A stretch of DNA of 9,317 nt from an uncultured Clostridia bacterium. GTDB taxonomy: Bacteria > Bacillota > Clostridia > Christensenellales > Aristaeellaceae. Where the stretch lies: assembly GCA_945877525.1 (NCBI GenBank), contig CAMDVP010000115.1:1-9317 (forward strand). The letters are read 5' to 3'. Positions 1-6,855 of this stretch are shown one piece after another. The translations under genes were made by a program, and so were the position numbers. Within the stretch, counting starts at the first letter, position 1, and the number at the start of each line of letters is the position of its first letter. A model generated the notes under the pieces. It made no database searches. It was not told where the DNA came from and saw nothing but the letters and a program-made list of their open reading frames with translations.

Positions 1-657
1 CGGGCCGGAGCAGAACAGGCCGTGATGCGCCCATACCGCCGCATCGAACTCCTTCATCTTCTCGCAGGTGGCCAGGGCGATATCCGCGCCGCCGGGCACC
101 ATCCACGGCACCACGCCCACGCCCCCGGGGAACACCACCGGGCACTCCGTGGCGCTCTTCCACAGCGCGCGGGAAAAATCGCGATCCGTGAGGGGCAGCA
201 CAAAGGTCATGGCGATGATATTGGCGGGGTGAGCATGATAGATCACCCGGCAGGCGCCCTCCGTCGCCGCCACGCGGACGGAATGGTTCATGAAATGGCT
301 GGGGAATTCACTGGTGGGGCGGCCGCCGTTTTTCAGCCCCCACACAGTGCGGTAGCTGTCGCCCGCGGGGTTGATTTCCACCACGCACAGGCTGTCCTCG
401 GGGTCAAGGGCCACATTGCGGAAGTACTTGCCGCTGCCGGTGGAGAGGAAGTACTCCCCCGCCAGATTCGCACCGGTCACGCCCATCGCGACCCATGGGC
501 CGGGGATCTTGTTAAAGAAGGGGCGCATCTCCGCTACCTCGACGCCGGTCAGGCGGTAGGTGAGGTTGCCGCCGTTGCGTTCGTGCCAGCCCTGCTCCCA
601 GCCGTCCTGGCACATGCGGATGTACCGCTGCATAATCGAAATATCAAGCATTCCCAT
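1..657 (-). CDS. rhaD: Rhamnulose-1-phosphate aldolase, 3' end missing
   Basis: This is the class II zinc aldolase that cleaves L-rhamnulose 1-phosphate to dihydroxyacetone phosphate and L-lactaldehyde in the cytoplasm, the last dedicated step of rhamnose breakdown. The visible 219 residues align collinearly with E. coli RhaD (about 274 residues), so roughly the last 55 residues lie beyond the left edge. Visible landmarks are WHERNGGNLTYRL (about 24-36), TGSGKYFRNV (about 73-82), PTSEFPSHF with the catalytic Glu at 117, YHAHPAN with zinc ligands His141 and His143, and HHGLFCSGP with the third ligand His212. The ATG at 657 was chosen because AGGAGG (668-673) lies 10 nt upstream. The ATG two codons later is possible but further from the site. 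rhaA ends 27 nt upstream, so this is the third gene of a rhaBAD operon. The identification is secure from motif order and context. Confidence 0.95.
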   Translation of the reverse strand, partial: MGMLDISIMQRYIRMCQDGWEQGWHERNGGNLTYRLTGVEVAEMRPFFNKIPGPWVAMGVTGANLAGEYFLSTGSGKYFRNVALDPEDSLCVVEINPAGDSYRTVWGLKNGGRPTSEFPSHFMNHSVRVAATEGACRVIYHAHPANIIAMTFVLPLTDRDFSRALWKSATECPVVFPGGVGVVPWMVPGGADIALATCEKMKEFDAAVWAHHGLFCSGP

Positions 658-684
658 ATCCGTTCATCCTCCTGCGTATCATTT

Positions 685-1950
685 TCAGCCGCGCTTCGAC
701 TGCACGTCGCGCTCGTAGGCCATCACCGTGTCAAACCACTTGCCGTCCTCCGGCACGCCGCAGCGGCGGCAGTATTCGTCCCACACCTCGCCGAAGGGCA
801 GGGTCTTGAACTCTTCCTGGCGCACCATCAGCTCGGTAAAGCGGCCCTCGTCCTGCAGCTGCTTCATGTCGGCATTGGGGGTCAGCAGGGCCATGAGCAG
901 GGCCTTCTGCACATTGCGCAGGCCGGTCACCCAGGCGCTGACGCGGTTGATGGAGGCGTCGAAGTAGTCCAGGGCCATGTGCACACGGCCCTCCAGACCG
1001 CCGCAGCGGACGATTTCTTTGCAAATCTCCTTCGTTTCGTCGTCCAGCAGCACCACATGGTCGCTGTCCCAACGGATGGGCCGGGTAATGTGCAGGGCGA
1101 TTTCCGAGAAGAAGGCCAGCAGCGCGGGAATCTTGTCGCTGACCACCTCGGTGGGATGATAGTGGCCGTTGTCCATCAGGGGAATGCACTTGCCAGGGTT
1201 CAGCGCCGCATAGCTCAGGGCATATTCCGCGCTGCCCACGGTGTATGCCTCCACGCCGATGCCGAATACCTTCGACTCCACGCAGGGCTTGACAAGGCCA
1301 AAGTCAAAGGGCTCGGAAAGAATCTCGTCCATGCTCTCCTTGTAACGGACACGCGGGCCCATGCGGTCGGCGGGGATATCCTTGAAGCCGTCGCCGGTCC
1401 AGATGTTCATCACACAGGGCTGGCCCAACTCCTCGGCCAGGTACTGGCTGATGCGGATGCAGCACTTGCCGTGTTCAATCCAGAAGCGGCGGGTTTCCTC
1501 ATTGGGGCTGGCCAGGGTCATCGGGTCGCACTTGGGATGGGAGAAAAAGGTGGGGTTGAAGTCGCAACCAAGGCCGCGCGCCTTGCAATAGTCCACCCAT
1601 TTCTTGAAGTGCTTGGGTTCCAGCCTGTCTCGGTCAACCCAGCCGCCGTTTTCCTCGTCGAAGATGGCATAGCAGGCATGCAGATTCATCTTTTTGGTTC
1701 CGGGGCACAGCTTCATCACCAGGTCAAGGTCGGCCATCAGCTCCTCGGGGGTGCGGGCGCGGCCGGGATAGTTGCCGGTGGTCTGGATGCCGCCGGTCAG
1801 GGGGGCGCTGGGATCGCCGTCGAAGCCGCGCACATCGTCGCCCTGCCAGCAGTGCAGGCTCACGGGCGCGCCCTTCAGGGCGGCCATGGCGGCCTCTACA
1901 TCCACACCCACCGCGGCGTAGCGTTCCTTCGCGTAGTCAAACGGATTCAT
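685..1950 (-). CDS. rhaA: L-rhamnose isomerase
   Basis: This enzyme interconverts L-rhamnose and L-rhamnulose, the first catabolic step. It is a metal-dependent (Mn-type) TIM-barrel isomerase, cytoplasmic and normally tetrameric. The 421-residue protein matches the usual length of about 420. Recognisable blocks are HCWQGDDVRGFD near residue 33, TTGNYPGRA near 58, GIGVEAYTVGS near 230, MDNGHYHPTE near 259, RPIRWDSDHVVLLDDE near 290 and LDYFDASINR near 327. By comparison with E. coli RhaA the metal ligands are Glu234, Asp260, His263, His287, Asp295, Asp297 and Asp328, and all are present. The frame is open up to a GTG at 1956, but the only Shine-Dalgarno (AAAGGA, 1960-1965) is 3 nt from that GTG and 9 nt from the ATG at 1950, so the ATG is preferred. 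The rhaB stop is 6 nt upstream and the ribosome binding site lies inside the rhaB 3' end, so translational coupling is likely. Confidence 0.97.
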   Translation of the reverse strand: MNPFDYAKERYAAVGVDVEAAMAALKGAPVSLHCWQGDDVRGFDGDPSAPLTGGIQTTGNYPGRARTPEELMADLDLVMKLCPGTKKMNLHACYAIFDEENGGWVDRDRLEPKHFKKWVDYCKARGLGCDFNPTFFSHPKCDPMTLASPNEETRRFWIEHGKCCIRISQYLAEELGQPCVMNIWTGDGFKDIPADRMGPRVRYKESMDEILSEPFDFGLVKPCVESKVFGIGVEAYTVGSAEYALSYAALNPGKCIPLMDNGHYHPTEVVSDKIPALLAFFSEIALHITRPIRWDSDHVVLLDDETKEICKEIVRCGGLEGRVHMALDYFDASINRVSAWVTGLRNVQKALLMALLTPNADMKQLQDEGRFTELMVRQEEFKTLPFGEVWDEYCRRCGVPEDGKWFDTVMAYERDVQSKRG

Positions 1951-1956
1951 GTTCAC

Positions 1957-3366
1957 TCATCCTTTCTTTGGATTGTAGGGTACAATGTCAAAGCTTGCCG
2001 GAAGCGCCGCGCGGAACGCCGGCAGGTCGGCAAAGGCCCCGTCGGCAATCATCTGGGCAGCCAGGTTGCCCAGGGCCGTACCCTCGGTGGGCCCGGCGTA
2101 GACCGGCAACCCCGTCATGTCGGCGGTCAGCTGGTTCAGCACCACGTTTTGGCTGCCTCCGCCCACGATGTTCACGCTGGTGAAGGTCTTGCCCGTGATT
2201 TCGCTCATTTCGCGGATGGCGTCCCGGTAACACACGGCCAGACCCACCGTTACCGCCCGCAGAACATCCGCCAGGGTTTGCGGCTCGGGCGCGCCCTGCT
2301 CCCGCAGCGCGGCGCGAACCTCTTCCATCATGCTTGCCGGGGCCAGAAAGCGGTTGTCCGCCGCATCCACCCAGGCCGGATAATCCGAGGCTGCGGCCAT
2401 GTCCGCCATGTCCGCGAAGGAATGGGCTTTCCCCGTCTCCCGGTGGATGCACTGGAGCATCCACATGCCCATGATGTTCTTGAGGAAGCGGATGGTTCCA
2501 TCATATCCACCTTCGTTGGTGAAGCCGGATCGCAGGGCGCGTTCGTCCGTCACAGGCATGCGAAGCTCCGTGCCCAGCAGGCTCCAGGTGCCGCTGGAAA
2601 GGAACGCCGCGTGCTCGTCCCGGGCAGGCACGGCCATGTAGGCGCTGCCCGTGTCGTGGGTGGCCGGCAGGATGACCTCTGCATCAAAGCCCACCCTCCG
2701 GGCAACCTCCGGCAGCAGGCGCCCCAGGCGCGTTCCAGGCTGCACGATGGGCGTTTCAAACCAGCCTTCCGGCAGATCCGCCGCGCGGATGACCTCCTTC
2801 GAGAAGGCACGGGTCTGCGCATTTCCCAGGGAGGTGGTGGATATGTCCGTCCACTCGTGAGCCCGCTTGCCCGTCAGGCAATAGCTCAGGTATTCCGGCA
2901 TCAGCAGGAAGTCCTTCGCCTCGCCGCGGTATTCCGGATGCTCGCGCAGCACAGCCATCAGCTGGTACACCGTGTTGAAGGGCTGCTTGGCAATGCCGCA
3001 CAGGCGGTACATGTCCGCAAAGGACATCGTCTTTTCCAGGAGAGTATCCATTCCATCAGTGCGGCTGTCGCGGTAGGCCACCATGTCGCCCAGCAGCTTT
3101 CCCGCCCCATCCAGCAGGGCAAAGTCCACCCCCCAGGTGTCAATGCCCACCGAAACGGGGTCCAGCCCTTGGTCGTGGGCGGCGCGCAGGCCGGCAATCA
3201 CATGCTCTTCAAGCGCCCCTGCGTCCCAGCAGAGGTGACCGTTTCGCTCCGTTGCGCCGTTGGGAAAGCGGTATACCTCCCGCGTCTGGATTTTTCCATT
3301 CTCCAGCCAGGCCACGATATGCCGCCCGCTGGATGCCCCAATATCCACCGCCAGGTAACGCTTCAT
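1957..3366 (-). CDS. rhaB: Rhamnulokinase
   Basis: This FGGY-family sugar kinase phosphorylates L-rhamnulose to L-rhamnulose 1-phosphate with ATP in the cytoplasm, making the substrate for RhaD. At 469 residues it is slightly shorter than E. coli RhaB (489). The N-terminal phosphate-binding motif is AVDIGASSGRHI (residues 6-17). GIDTWGVDF follows at 74-82, ATHDTGSAY with the catalytic-base Asp238 at about 235-243, SSGTWSLLG at 257-265, the second ATP-binding motif IVGGGSQN at 400-407, and GPTEGTALGN at 425-434. All the expected kinase motifs are intact. The start is the ATG at 3366, with AAAGGA at 3378-3383 placed 11 nt upstream. It is the first gene of rhaBAD, directly behind an extended -10 promoter. 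The long open frame on the opposite strand is an antisense artefact. Confidence 0.97.
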   Translation of the reverse strand: MKRYLAVDIGASSGRHIVAWLENGKIQTREVYRFPNGATERNGHLCWDAGALEEHVIAGLRAAHDQGLDPVSVGIDTWGVDFALLDGAGKLLGDMVAYRDSRTDGMDTLLEKTMSFADMYRLCGIAKQPFNTVYQLMAVLREHPEYRGEAKDFLLMPEYLSYCLTGKRAHEWTDISTTSLGNAQTRAFSKEVIRAADLPEGWFETPIVQPGTRLGRLLPEVARRVGFDAEVILPATHDTGSAYMAVPARDEHAAFLSSGTWSLLGTELRMPVTDERALRSGFTNEGGYDGTIRFLKNIMGMWMLQCIHRETGKAHSFADMADMAAASDYPAWVDAADNRFLAPASMMEEVRAALREQGAPEPQTLADVLRAVTVGLAVCYRDAIREMSEITGKTFTSVNIVGGGSQNVVLNQLTADMTGLPVYAGPTEGTALGNLAAQMIADGAFADLPAFRAALPASFDIVPYNPKKG

Positions 3367-3401
3367 TACAAATCACGTCCTTTGCAGGTTTCCTTTTCTG
3401 C

Positions 3402-3430
3402 ATTATAGCACAGATTATTTCAAAGGAAAA
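3402..3430 (-). promoter_or_regulatory. Probable rhaBAD promoter (extended -10)
   Basis: On the minus strand a perfect TATAAT (3402-3407) is preceded by TGC, giving the extended -10 TGCTATAAT. It sits 35 nt upstream of the rhaB start codon. The sequence 17 nt further upstream (TTTTCC) is a poor -35 and overlaps the T-rich tail of the preceding terminator. A weak -35 next to a good extended -10 is what one expects of an activator-dependent promoter, which fits the adjacent AraC-family gene. That regulatory link is inference. Confidence 0.65.
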
Positions 3431-3458
3431 GGACGCCGGTTAAAACAATCAGCGTCCT
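3421..3458 (-). terminator. Intrinsic terminator of the araC-type gene
   Basis: Read on the minus strand, AGGACGC (3458-3452) pairs with GCGTCCT (3436-3430). The stem extends inward through TG/CG, one mismatch and TT/AA to leave a 5-nt GTTTT loop. It is followed by TTTCCTTTG, a moderate U-tract. The upstream arm includes the last two sense codons of the regulator gene, and the TGA stop lies inside the hairpin. It separates the regulator transcript from rhaBAD. Confidence 0.6.
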
Positions 3459-4411
3459 GAATTAACTTCCCGGTATTCCCTGGGGCTCATGCCTGTATCC
3501 TGCTGAAACAGGTGATAGAAGTGCCCCGTATTGGCATAGCCCACGGCGGCGCATACATCGCCAACGGACAGATCGGTTTCCCGCAAAAGGCGCCTGGCCC
3601 GGGCCATGCGCTGGCGCTGGATCAGCCGTGTGCAGCTTTCCCCCGTGGCGCGGCGTACCGTCTGGCTCAGATAGGCGGCGGACACATGATGGGCGGCGGC
3701 AAAGTCCTTCAGGCTGATGGTGGCGTAGTTCTGGCGGATTTCCTCCAGGGCGGCTACCACCAGCGCATTTCCCCCCGTTTCCGGCAGGGACAGCTGGCCT
3801 GTGTGCTCCAGCAGGTTCATCATCAAAAGCGTCATGGCGGTTTTCAGCATGCGCTGGCCTGCGGGACGCTCGTCCAGCATGGAAAAGAGAATGCTCTCCA
3901 GCAGGCTTTGAATGGCCTGCACCTGCGCTACGCGGAAGTGCAGATAGGGTACGGTGGATTCTCCGCGTTTGAGGGCGTCCATCAGAAAGCGCCCCAGGGC
4001 GTTGCTCGGCCCCACGGCAGCCAGCGCCTCGTCAAAGAAAGCGGGCTGCACGATGAAGTTGACCCCCACGTCCTCCTCGCCGCACAGGCGGATGGCATGG
4101 GTGGCCTGGCAGTTCATCATCAGCAGTTCCCCCGCCGAGAGCGTCAGGGGCCCGCGTCCTGGCAGTTCATGCACGGTCTGTCCCCGGAGCATGTAGAGAA
4201 TTTCCACATAGTCGTGGCTGTGGGCCGGGAAAGCCGCAAAGCGGGTGTGCGGGCGGATGGTGATCATCCGGCTGGGCGGCAGCAGCTTCTGGCTGCTGAA
4301 GATAAAGGACGACCCCTGGGTATAGCCCTCCCTTTCCAGGGGAAGGCCCGCCTGAAGGCGCTTTTCCTCCTCCGTCAGTTCACTGAGGCGCCGGAGCAGC
4401 TGCTGATTCAT
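3449..4411 (-). CDS. AraC-family transcriptional regulator, probable rhamnose-operon regulator
   Basis: This is a cytoplasmic DNA-binding regulator with the classic AraC layout: an N-terminal cupin-like sensor domain (about residues 50-125) and a C-terminal double helix-turn-helix domain (about 218-318). The sensor shows HSHDYVEILYMLRG (64-77) and LSAGELLMMNCQATHAIRL (91-109), typical of the sugar-binding cupin. The DNA-binding part shows ISLKDFAAAHHVSAAYLSQ (HTH1, 232-250) and the family signature VGYANTGHFYHLFQQDTGMSPREYR (HTH2, 290-314). Its 320 residues are close to the usual 280-310. The start is certain: AAAGGAGG (4419-4426) lies 7 nt before the ATG. It sits directly upstream of rhaBAD on the same strand, so a RhaS/RhaR-like role in L-rhamnose response is the natural inference, but the ligand cannot be read from sequence. 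I see no clear promoter in the 45 nt upstream, so it may be expressed with the upstream genes. Confidence 0.9.
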   Translation of the reverse strand: MNQQLLRRLSELTEEEKRLQAGLPLEREGYTQGSSFIFSSQKLLPPSRMITIRPHTRFAAFPAHSHDYVEILYMLRGQTVHELPGRGPLTLSAGELLMMNCQATHAIRLCGEEDVGVNFIVQPAFFDEALAAVGPSNALGRFLMDALKRGESTVPYLHFRVAQVQAIQSLLESILFSMLDERPAGQRMLKTAMTLLMMNLLEHTGQLSLPETGGNALVVAALEEIRQNYATISLKDFAAAHHVSAAYLSQTVRRATGESCTRLIQRQRMARARRLLRETDLSVGDVCAAVGYANTGHFYHLFQQDTGMSPREYREVNSGR

Positions 4412-4456
4412 GGCAGAGCCTCCTTTCCCGGCGGATCGTCCCGCGCATCGCCGCGA

Positions 4457-4969
4457 TCAGTAGGGGCCCATAGGCCCGTTCAGGGTGATGGGGTAGACAT
4501 TCTGCCCATCCCAGGAAAACCGCTGGGGCTCCAGATACAGCCCGTAGTGGGAGAGCAGCTCGGACACATCCTCCAGCAAAAGGAACAGCCGTCTGGCACA
4601 GTGCCCCTTCTGGGTAGCAAAGGGCAGGAAGGCTGTTTCCTCCAGCTCCTCCACCACAAACATGGGATGCCCCGCAAAGCCGAACATGCTCCCGCTCTGG
4701 GGCGGATGGCTGGCACGCATGGTCAGCGGCATGCGGCACATCCACCAGTCGGCGTATTCCACCATCCGCAGGTATTCCTCCCGCACCTCCCCCGGCAGGG
4801 GAAAGGCCAGCTGCTGCATGGGCTGGCGCAGGGCATTGAACACGGTGTAGGTCAGGGTATCATTTTCATAAAGCGTCACGGTAAAGCCGCCGTCCATGCT
4901 GTCATGTCCGCGGCTCATGGGACGGTGAACATACCAAAACAGCGCCGCACAGGGCGTTCCCTGGATCAT
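4457..4969 (-). CDS. Hypothetical protein, 170 residues, family not recognised
   Basis: I do not recognise this protein. It is predicted soluble, with no signal peptide or membrane segment. The N-terminal half looks beta-rich (GGFTVTLYENDTLTYTVFN, about 27-45), and the middle has an aromatic patch (YADWWMCRMPLTM, about 72-84). The C-terminal half contains a helix-like stretch (ARRLFLLLEDVSELLSHYG, about 125-143) and ends with WDGQNVYPITLNGPMGPY. It is probably real: the ATG at 4969 is preceded by GGGAGGG (4976-4982) at 6 nt, the gene fits between neighbours (25 nt after the second peptidase and 45 nt before the regulator), and it is on the same strand in the same run. The overlapping plus-strand open frame has no comparable start signal. 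Its function is unknown, and position suggests at most co-expression with the M28 peptidases. Confidence 0.75.
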   Translation of the reverse strand: MIQGTPCAALFWYVHRPMSRGHDSMDGGFTVTLYENDTLTYTVFNALRQPMQQLAFPLPGEVREEYLRMVEYADWWMCRMPLTMRASHPPQSGSMFGFAGHPMFVVEELEETAFLPFATQKGHCARRLFLLLEDVSELLSHYGLYLEPQRFSWDGQNVYPITLNGPMGPY

Positions 4970-4994
4970 GCGCGTCCCTCCCCTCGTTGACCTG

Positions 4995-5924
4995 TCAAAC
5001 CTTCAGCTCCTGCACAAAGGCGCTCATCCCCGCGGCAATGGCGTCCAGGTTGCCCTGGTCGGCCTGCGTATCCCTCGCGGTGTGGATGGCCGGGGTATAG
5101 AAGCCCACGCCCTTCTTCCGCTTGCAGGCGCACACCGCCACCCCGCACTTGAAATTGGCCTGGTCGGAATTTACCATGCTGCCCGTCGCGTCATAGAAAT
5201 GCACCTGCCGGCCTGTCTGTCCGGCCATGTGCCGCTGCATGGGGACAAATTCAAGGTGCTGCCGGGCCAGCTTTTTACTAATGATCAGGATGTGCTCCCC
5301 CACGCCCACGCAGTCGAGGTTCACCATCAGCCGGGTGTAGGCCACCTGCTGGTGCTCCTTAGCATAGGCAGCAGAGCCGGCCTTGCCCTTTTCCTCATTG
5401 TCAAAGAGGATGAACGCCGCCTTGCCCCGGTGCTCCGGCGGAATGCTTTCCATGATGTGCATCAGCGCCGCCGCGCCGGAGGTGTTGTCGTTCACGTTAT
5501 GCCGGTTGGCCGGGCCCATGCGCAAAAGCATCAGCAGGCCGAAATACACCAGCAAAAACGCCAGCGTTCCCGCCTGACGGCTGCCTGTCAGCCCGCCCGC
5601 CAGAAACATGGCTCCAAAGCCCACCGCCAGCAGAATGGCCACGTTGGCCAGCTGGTAGAGGAAAAACAGGGGCAGGTTCCGCGGCAGCATCAGGTTGGGC
5701 AGAAAGAACACCGCCGGGGTATCATAGTGGGCGCAGAACAGCACCGCCGCGTGCTCCGGGTCCCCCGCAATGATATTCTGATGCTTCGCCCGGCCGTTTT
5801 CCTCCACCCGGGGTTCATAGCCCATCTCCCGCATGGCCTGCATGGCCCAGGCGCGGAAGGTTGCCTTCTCCTCACGGGAGCGGCGGATAGGAAACCGCTT
5901 CACCATTTCATCCAGAAACTGCAT
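4995..5924 (-). CDS. M28-type zinc metallopeptidase with internal membrane hairpin, second paralogue
   Basis: This is a membrane-anchored hydrolase of peptidase family M28 (aminopeptidase-like), 309 residues. The expected co-catalytic zinc ligands and catalytic residues are all present: AHYDTP (His66, with Asp68 assisting), NDNTSG (Asp146, bridging), FDNEEKG (Glu177 catalytic, Glu178 ligand), NLDCVG (Asp204) and IHTARDT (His281). Between Asp68 and Asp146 lie two hydrophobic segments (about 84-111 and 119-137), forming a transmembrane hairpin inside the catalytic domain. The C-terminal part has SDQANFKCGVAVCAC with Cys260, Cys265 and Cys267. The open frame extends 80 codons further upstream, but that part is a shadow of the neighbouring gene. 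The ATG at 5924 has AAGGAG (5934-5939) 9 nt upstream and aligns with the start of the paralogue. It begins 4 nt after that gene's stop. The substrate is unknown. Confidence 0.9.
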   Translation of the reverse strand: MQFLDEMVKRFPIRRSREEKATFRAWAMQAMREMGYEPRVEENGRAKHQNIIAGDPEHAAVLFCAHYDTPAVFFLPNLMLPRNLPLFFLYQLANVAILLAVGFGAMFLAGGLTGSRQAGTLAFLLVYFGLLMLLRMGPANRHNVNDNTSGAAALMHIMESIPPEHRGKAAFILFDNEEKGKAGSAAYAKEHQQVAYTRLMVNLDCVGVGEHILIISKKLARQHLEFVPMQRHMAGQTGRQVHFYDATGSMVNSDQANFKCGVAVCACKRKKGVGFYTPAIHTARDTQADQGNLDAIAAGMSAFVQELKV

Positions 5925-5928
5925 GGCT

Positions 5929-6855
5929 TCATTCTCCTTGCATGCCGCATACCAGCGCGGCCAGTCCTTTGGCAATGAGGGCAATGTTGGCCCCATCGGC
6001 CCAGGTATCGTGCCTGGTGTGGATTTTGTCGCAGTAATAGCCGATGTGCCGGCCCTTCCTACAGGCGCACACCGCCACCCCGCAGCGGAAATTGGCCTGG
6101 TCGGAGGGGTACATGCAGCCCTCCTTATGCTTCCACACCACTTCCTTGTTTCCCTCCGGCACAAGGGCCTTCGTCAGCGCGCCATAGAGCGCATGCTCCC
6201 GCGCCCTTTTCGGGGCAATTACCAGAATGCTGTCCCCCGCGCCCACGCAGTCCATGTTGATCAGCAGAGTTTCCTTCGCGGCGCGCTTGTGCTTTCCCGC
6301 AAAGTTCCCGGAGCCCAGCATGCCCTTTTCCTCGTTGTCGAAAAGCACAAAGGCCGCGCTTCCCCGCTCCTGCGGCGGCACCAGGGCCATGGCCTCCAGC
6401 ACGGCGGCCACGCCGGAGGTGTTGTCGTTGGCGTTATGGGGATTGGCTGGGCCGAACATCATCAACGCCAGCGCCCCAAAGTATACCACCATGCAGATGA
6501 TCGCCCTGACGGCCGGACTGCAGCCCAACAGTCTTGCCCCAGCCCCTGCCGCGGCGCTTAGCACCAGCAGTCCCAGCACCAGCCCCACCTGATACAGCAG
6601 ATAGACGCCCACATTGCAGGGTGTGATGAAGTTGGGCACGGGCATGGTGGGCGGCGTATCATAGTGGGCAGTGAAAATCACCTTGGCCCCGTCCGGGTCT
6701 CCAATGACCACGTTGCTCCCCATGGCGCCGCGCTCCACCCGGGCGTCATAGCCCAGGCGCTGCGCTTCCTCCAGGGCAAAGCCACGGAATGCCTGCTTCT
6801 GGGTACGGGTTTTGCGAACGGGAAACCGTTCCTGAAGCTGATTGATGTAGATCAT
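5929..6855 (-). CDS. M28-type zinc metallopeptidase with internal membrane hairpin, first paralogue
   Basis: This M28-family metallopeptidase of 308 residues is clearly homologous along its whole length to the next gene. Catalytic features are AHYDTP (His64, Asp66), NDNTSG (Asp144), FDNEEKG (Glu175, Glu176), NMDCVG (Asp202) and IHTRHDT (His279), so it should be an active dinuclear zinc enzyme. Two hydrophobic helices (about 82-107 and 115-137) separate the first metal-ligand motif from the second, and there is no N-terminal signal peptide. SDQANFRCGVAVCAC near the C-terminus holds Cys258, Cys263 and Cys265, matching the paralogue. The ATG at 6855 overlaps the trmO stop as ATGA, with GAGG 7 nt upstream, so translation is probably coupled to trmO. 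M28 members include aminopeptidases and other amidohydrolase-like enzymes, and the substrate cannot be deduced. Confidence 0.92.
   Translation of the reverse strand: MIYINQLQERFPVRKTRTQKQAFRGFALEEAQRLGYDARVERGAMGSNVVIGDPDGAKVIFTAHYDTPPTMPVPNFITPCNVGVYLLYQVGLVLGLLVLSAAAGAGARLLGCSPAVRAIICMVVYFGALALMMFGPANPHNANDNTSGVAAVLEAMALVPPQERGSAAFVLFDNEEKGMLGSGNFAGKHKRAAKETLLINMDCVGAGDSILVIAPKRAREHALYGALTKALVPEGNKEVVWKHKEGCMYPSDQANFRCGVAVCACRKGRHIGYYCDKIHTRHDTWADGANIALIAKGLAALVCGMQGE

Noticed and set aside
1951..1956. GTG start for rhaA at 1956
   Set aside because: The only Shine-Dalgarno is just 3 nt away from this GTG but 9 nt from the ATG at 1950.
22..3408. A 1128-codon open frame on the plus strand across rhaD, rhaA and rhaB
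   Set aside because: Its codon boundaries coincide with those of all three rha genes, so it stays open simply because these GC-rich genes avoid the sense codons TTA, CTA and TCA. It has no ribosome binding site, and the minus-strand proteins are unmistakable.
3512..4990. A 492-codon plus-strand open frame opposite the AraC-type and 170-residue genes
   Set aside because: It is antisense to a certain AraC-family gene, has a low-complexity His/Gly/Arg-rich translation, and no convincing start signal.
4968..5978. Plus-strand open frame of 336 codons opposite the second M28 gene
   Set aside because: The minus strand encodes a complete catalytic domain here; the plus-strand translation has no recognisable motif and is an antisense shadow.
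5925..6164. 80-codon N-terminal extension of the second M28 gene
   Set aside because: The extension lies inside the first M28 gene, reads as Arg/Pro/Thr-rich noise, and would bypass the AAGGAG site properly spaced from the ATG at 5924, which also aligns with the paralogue's start.
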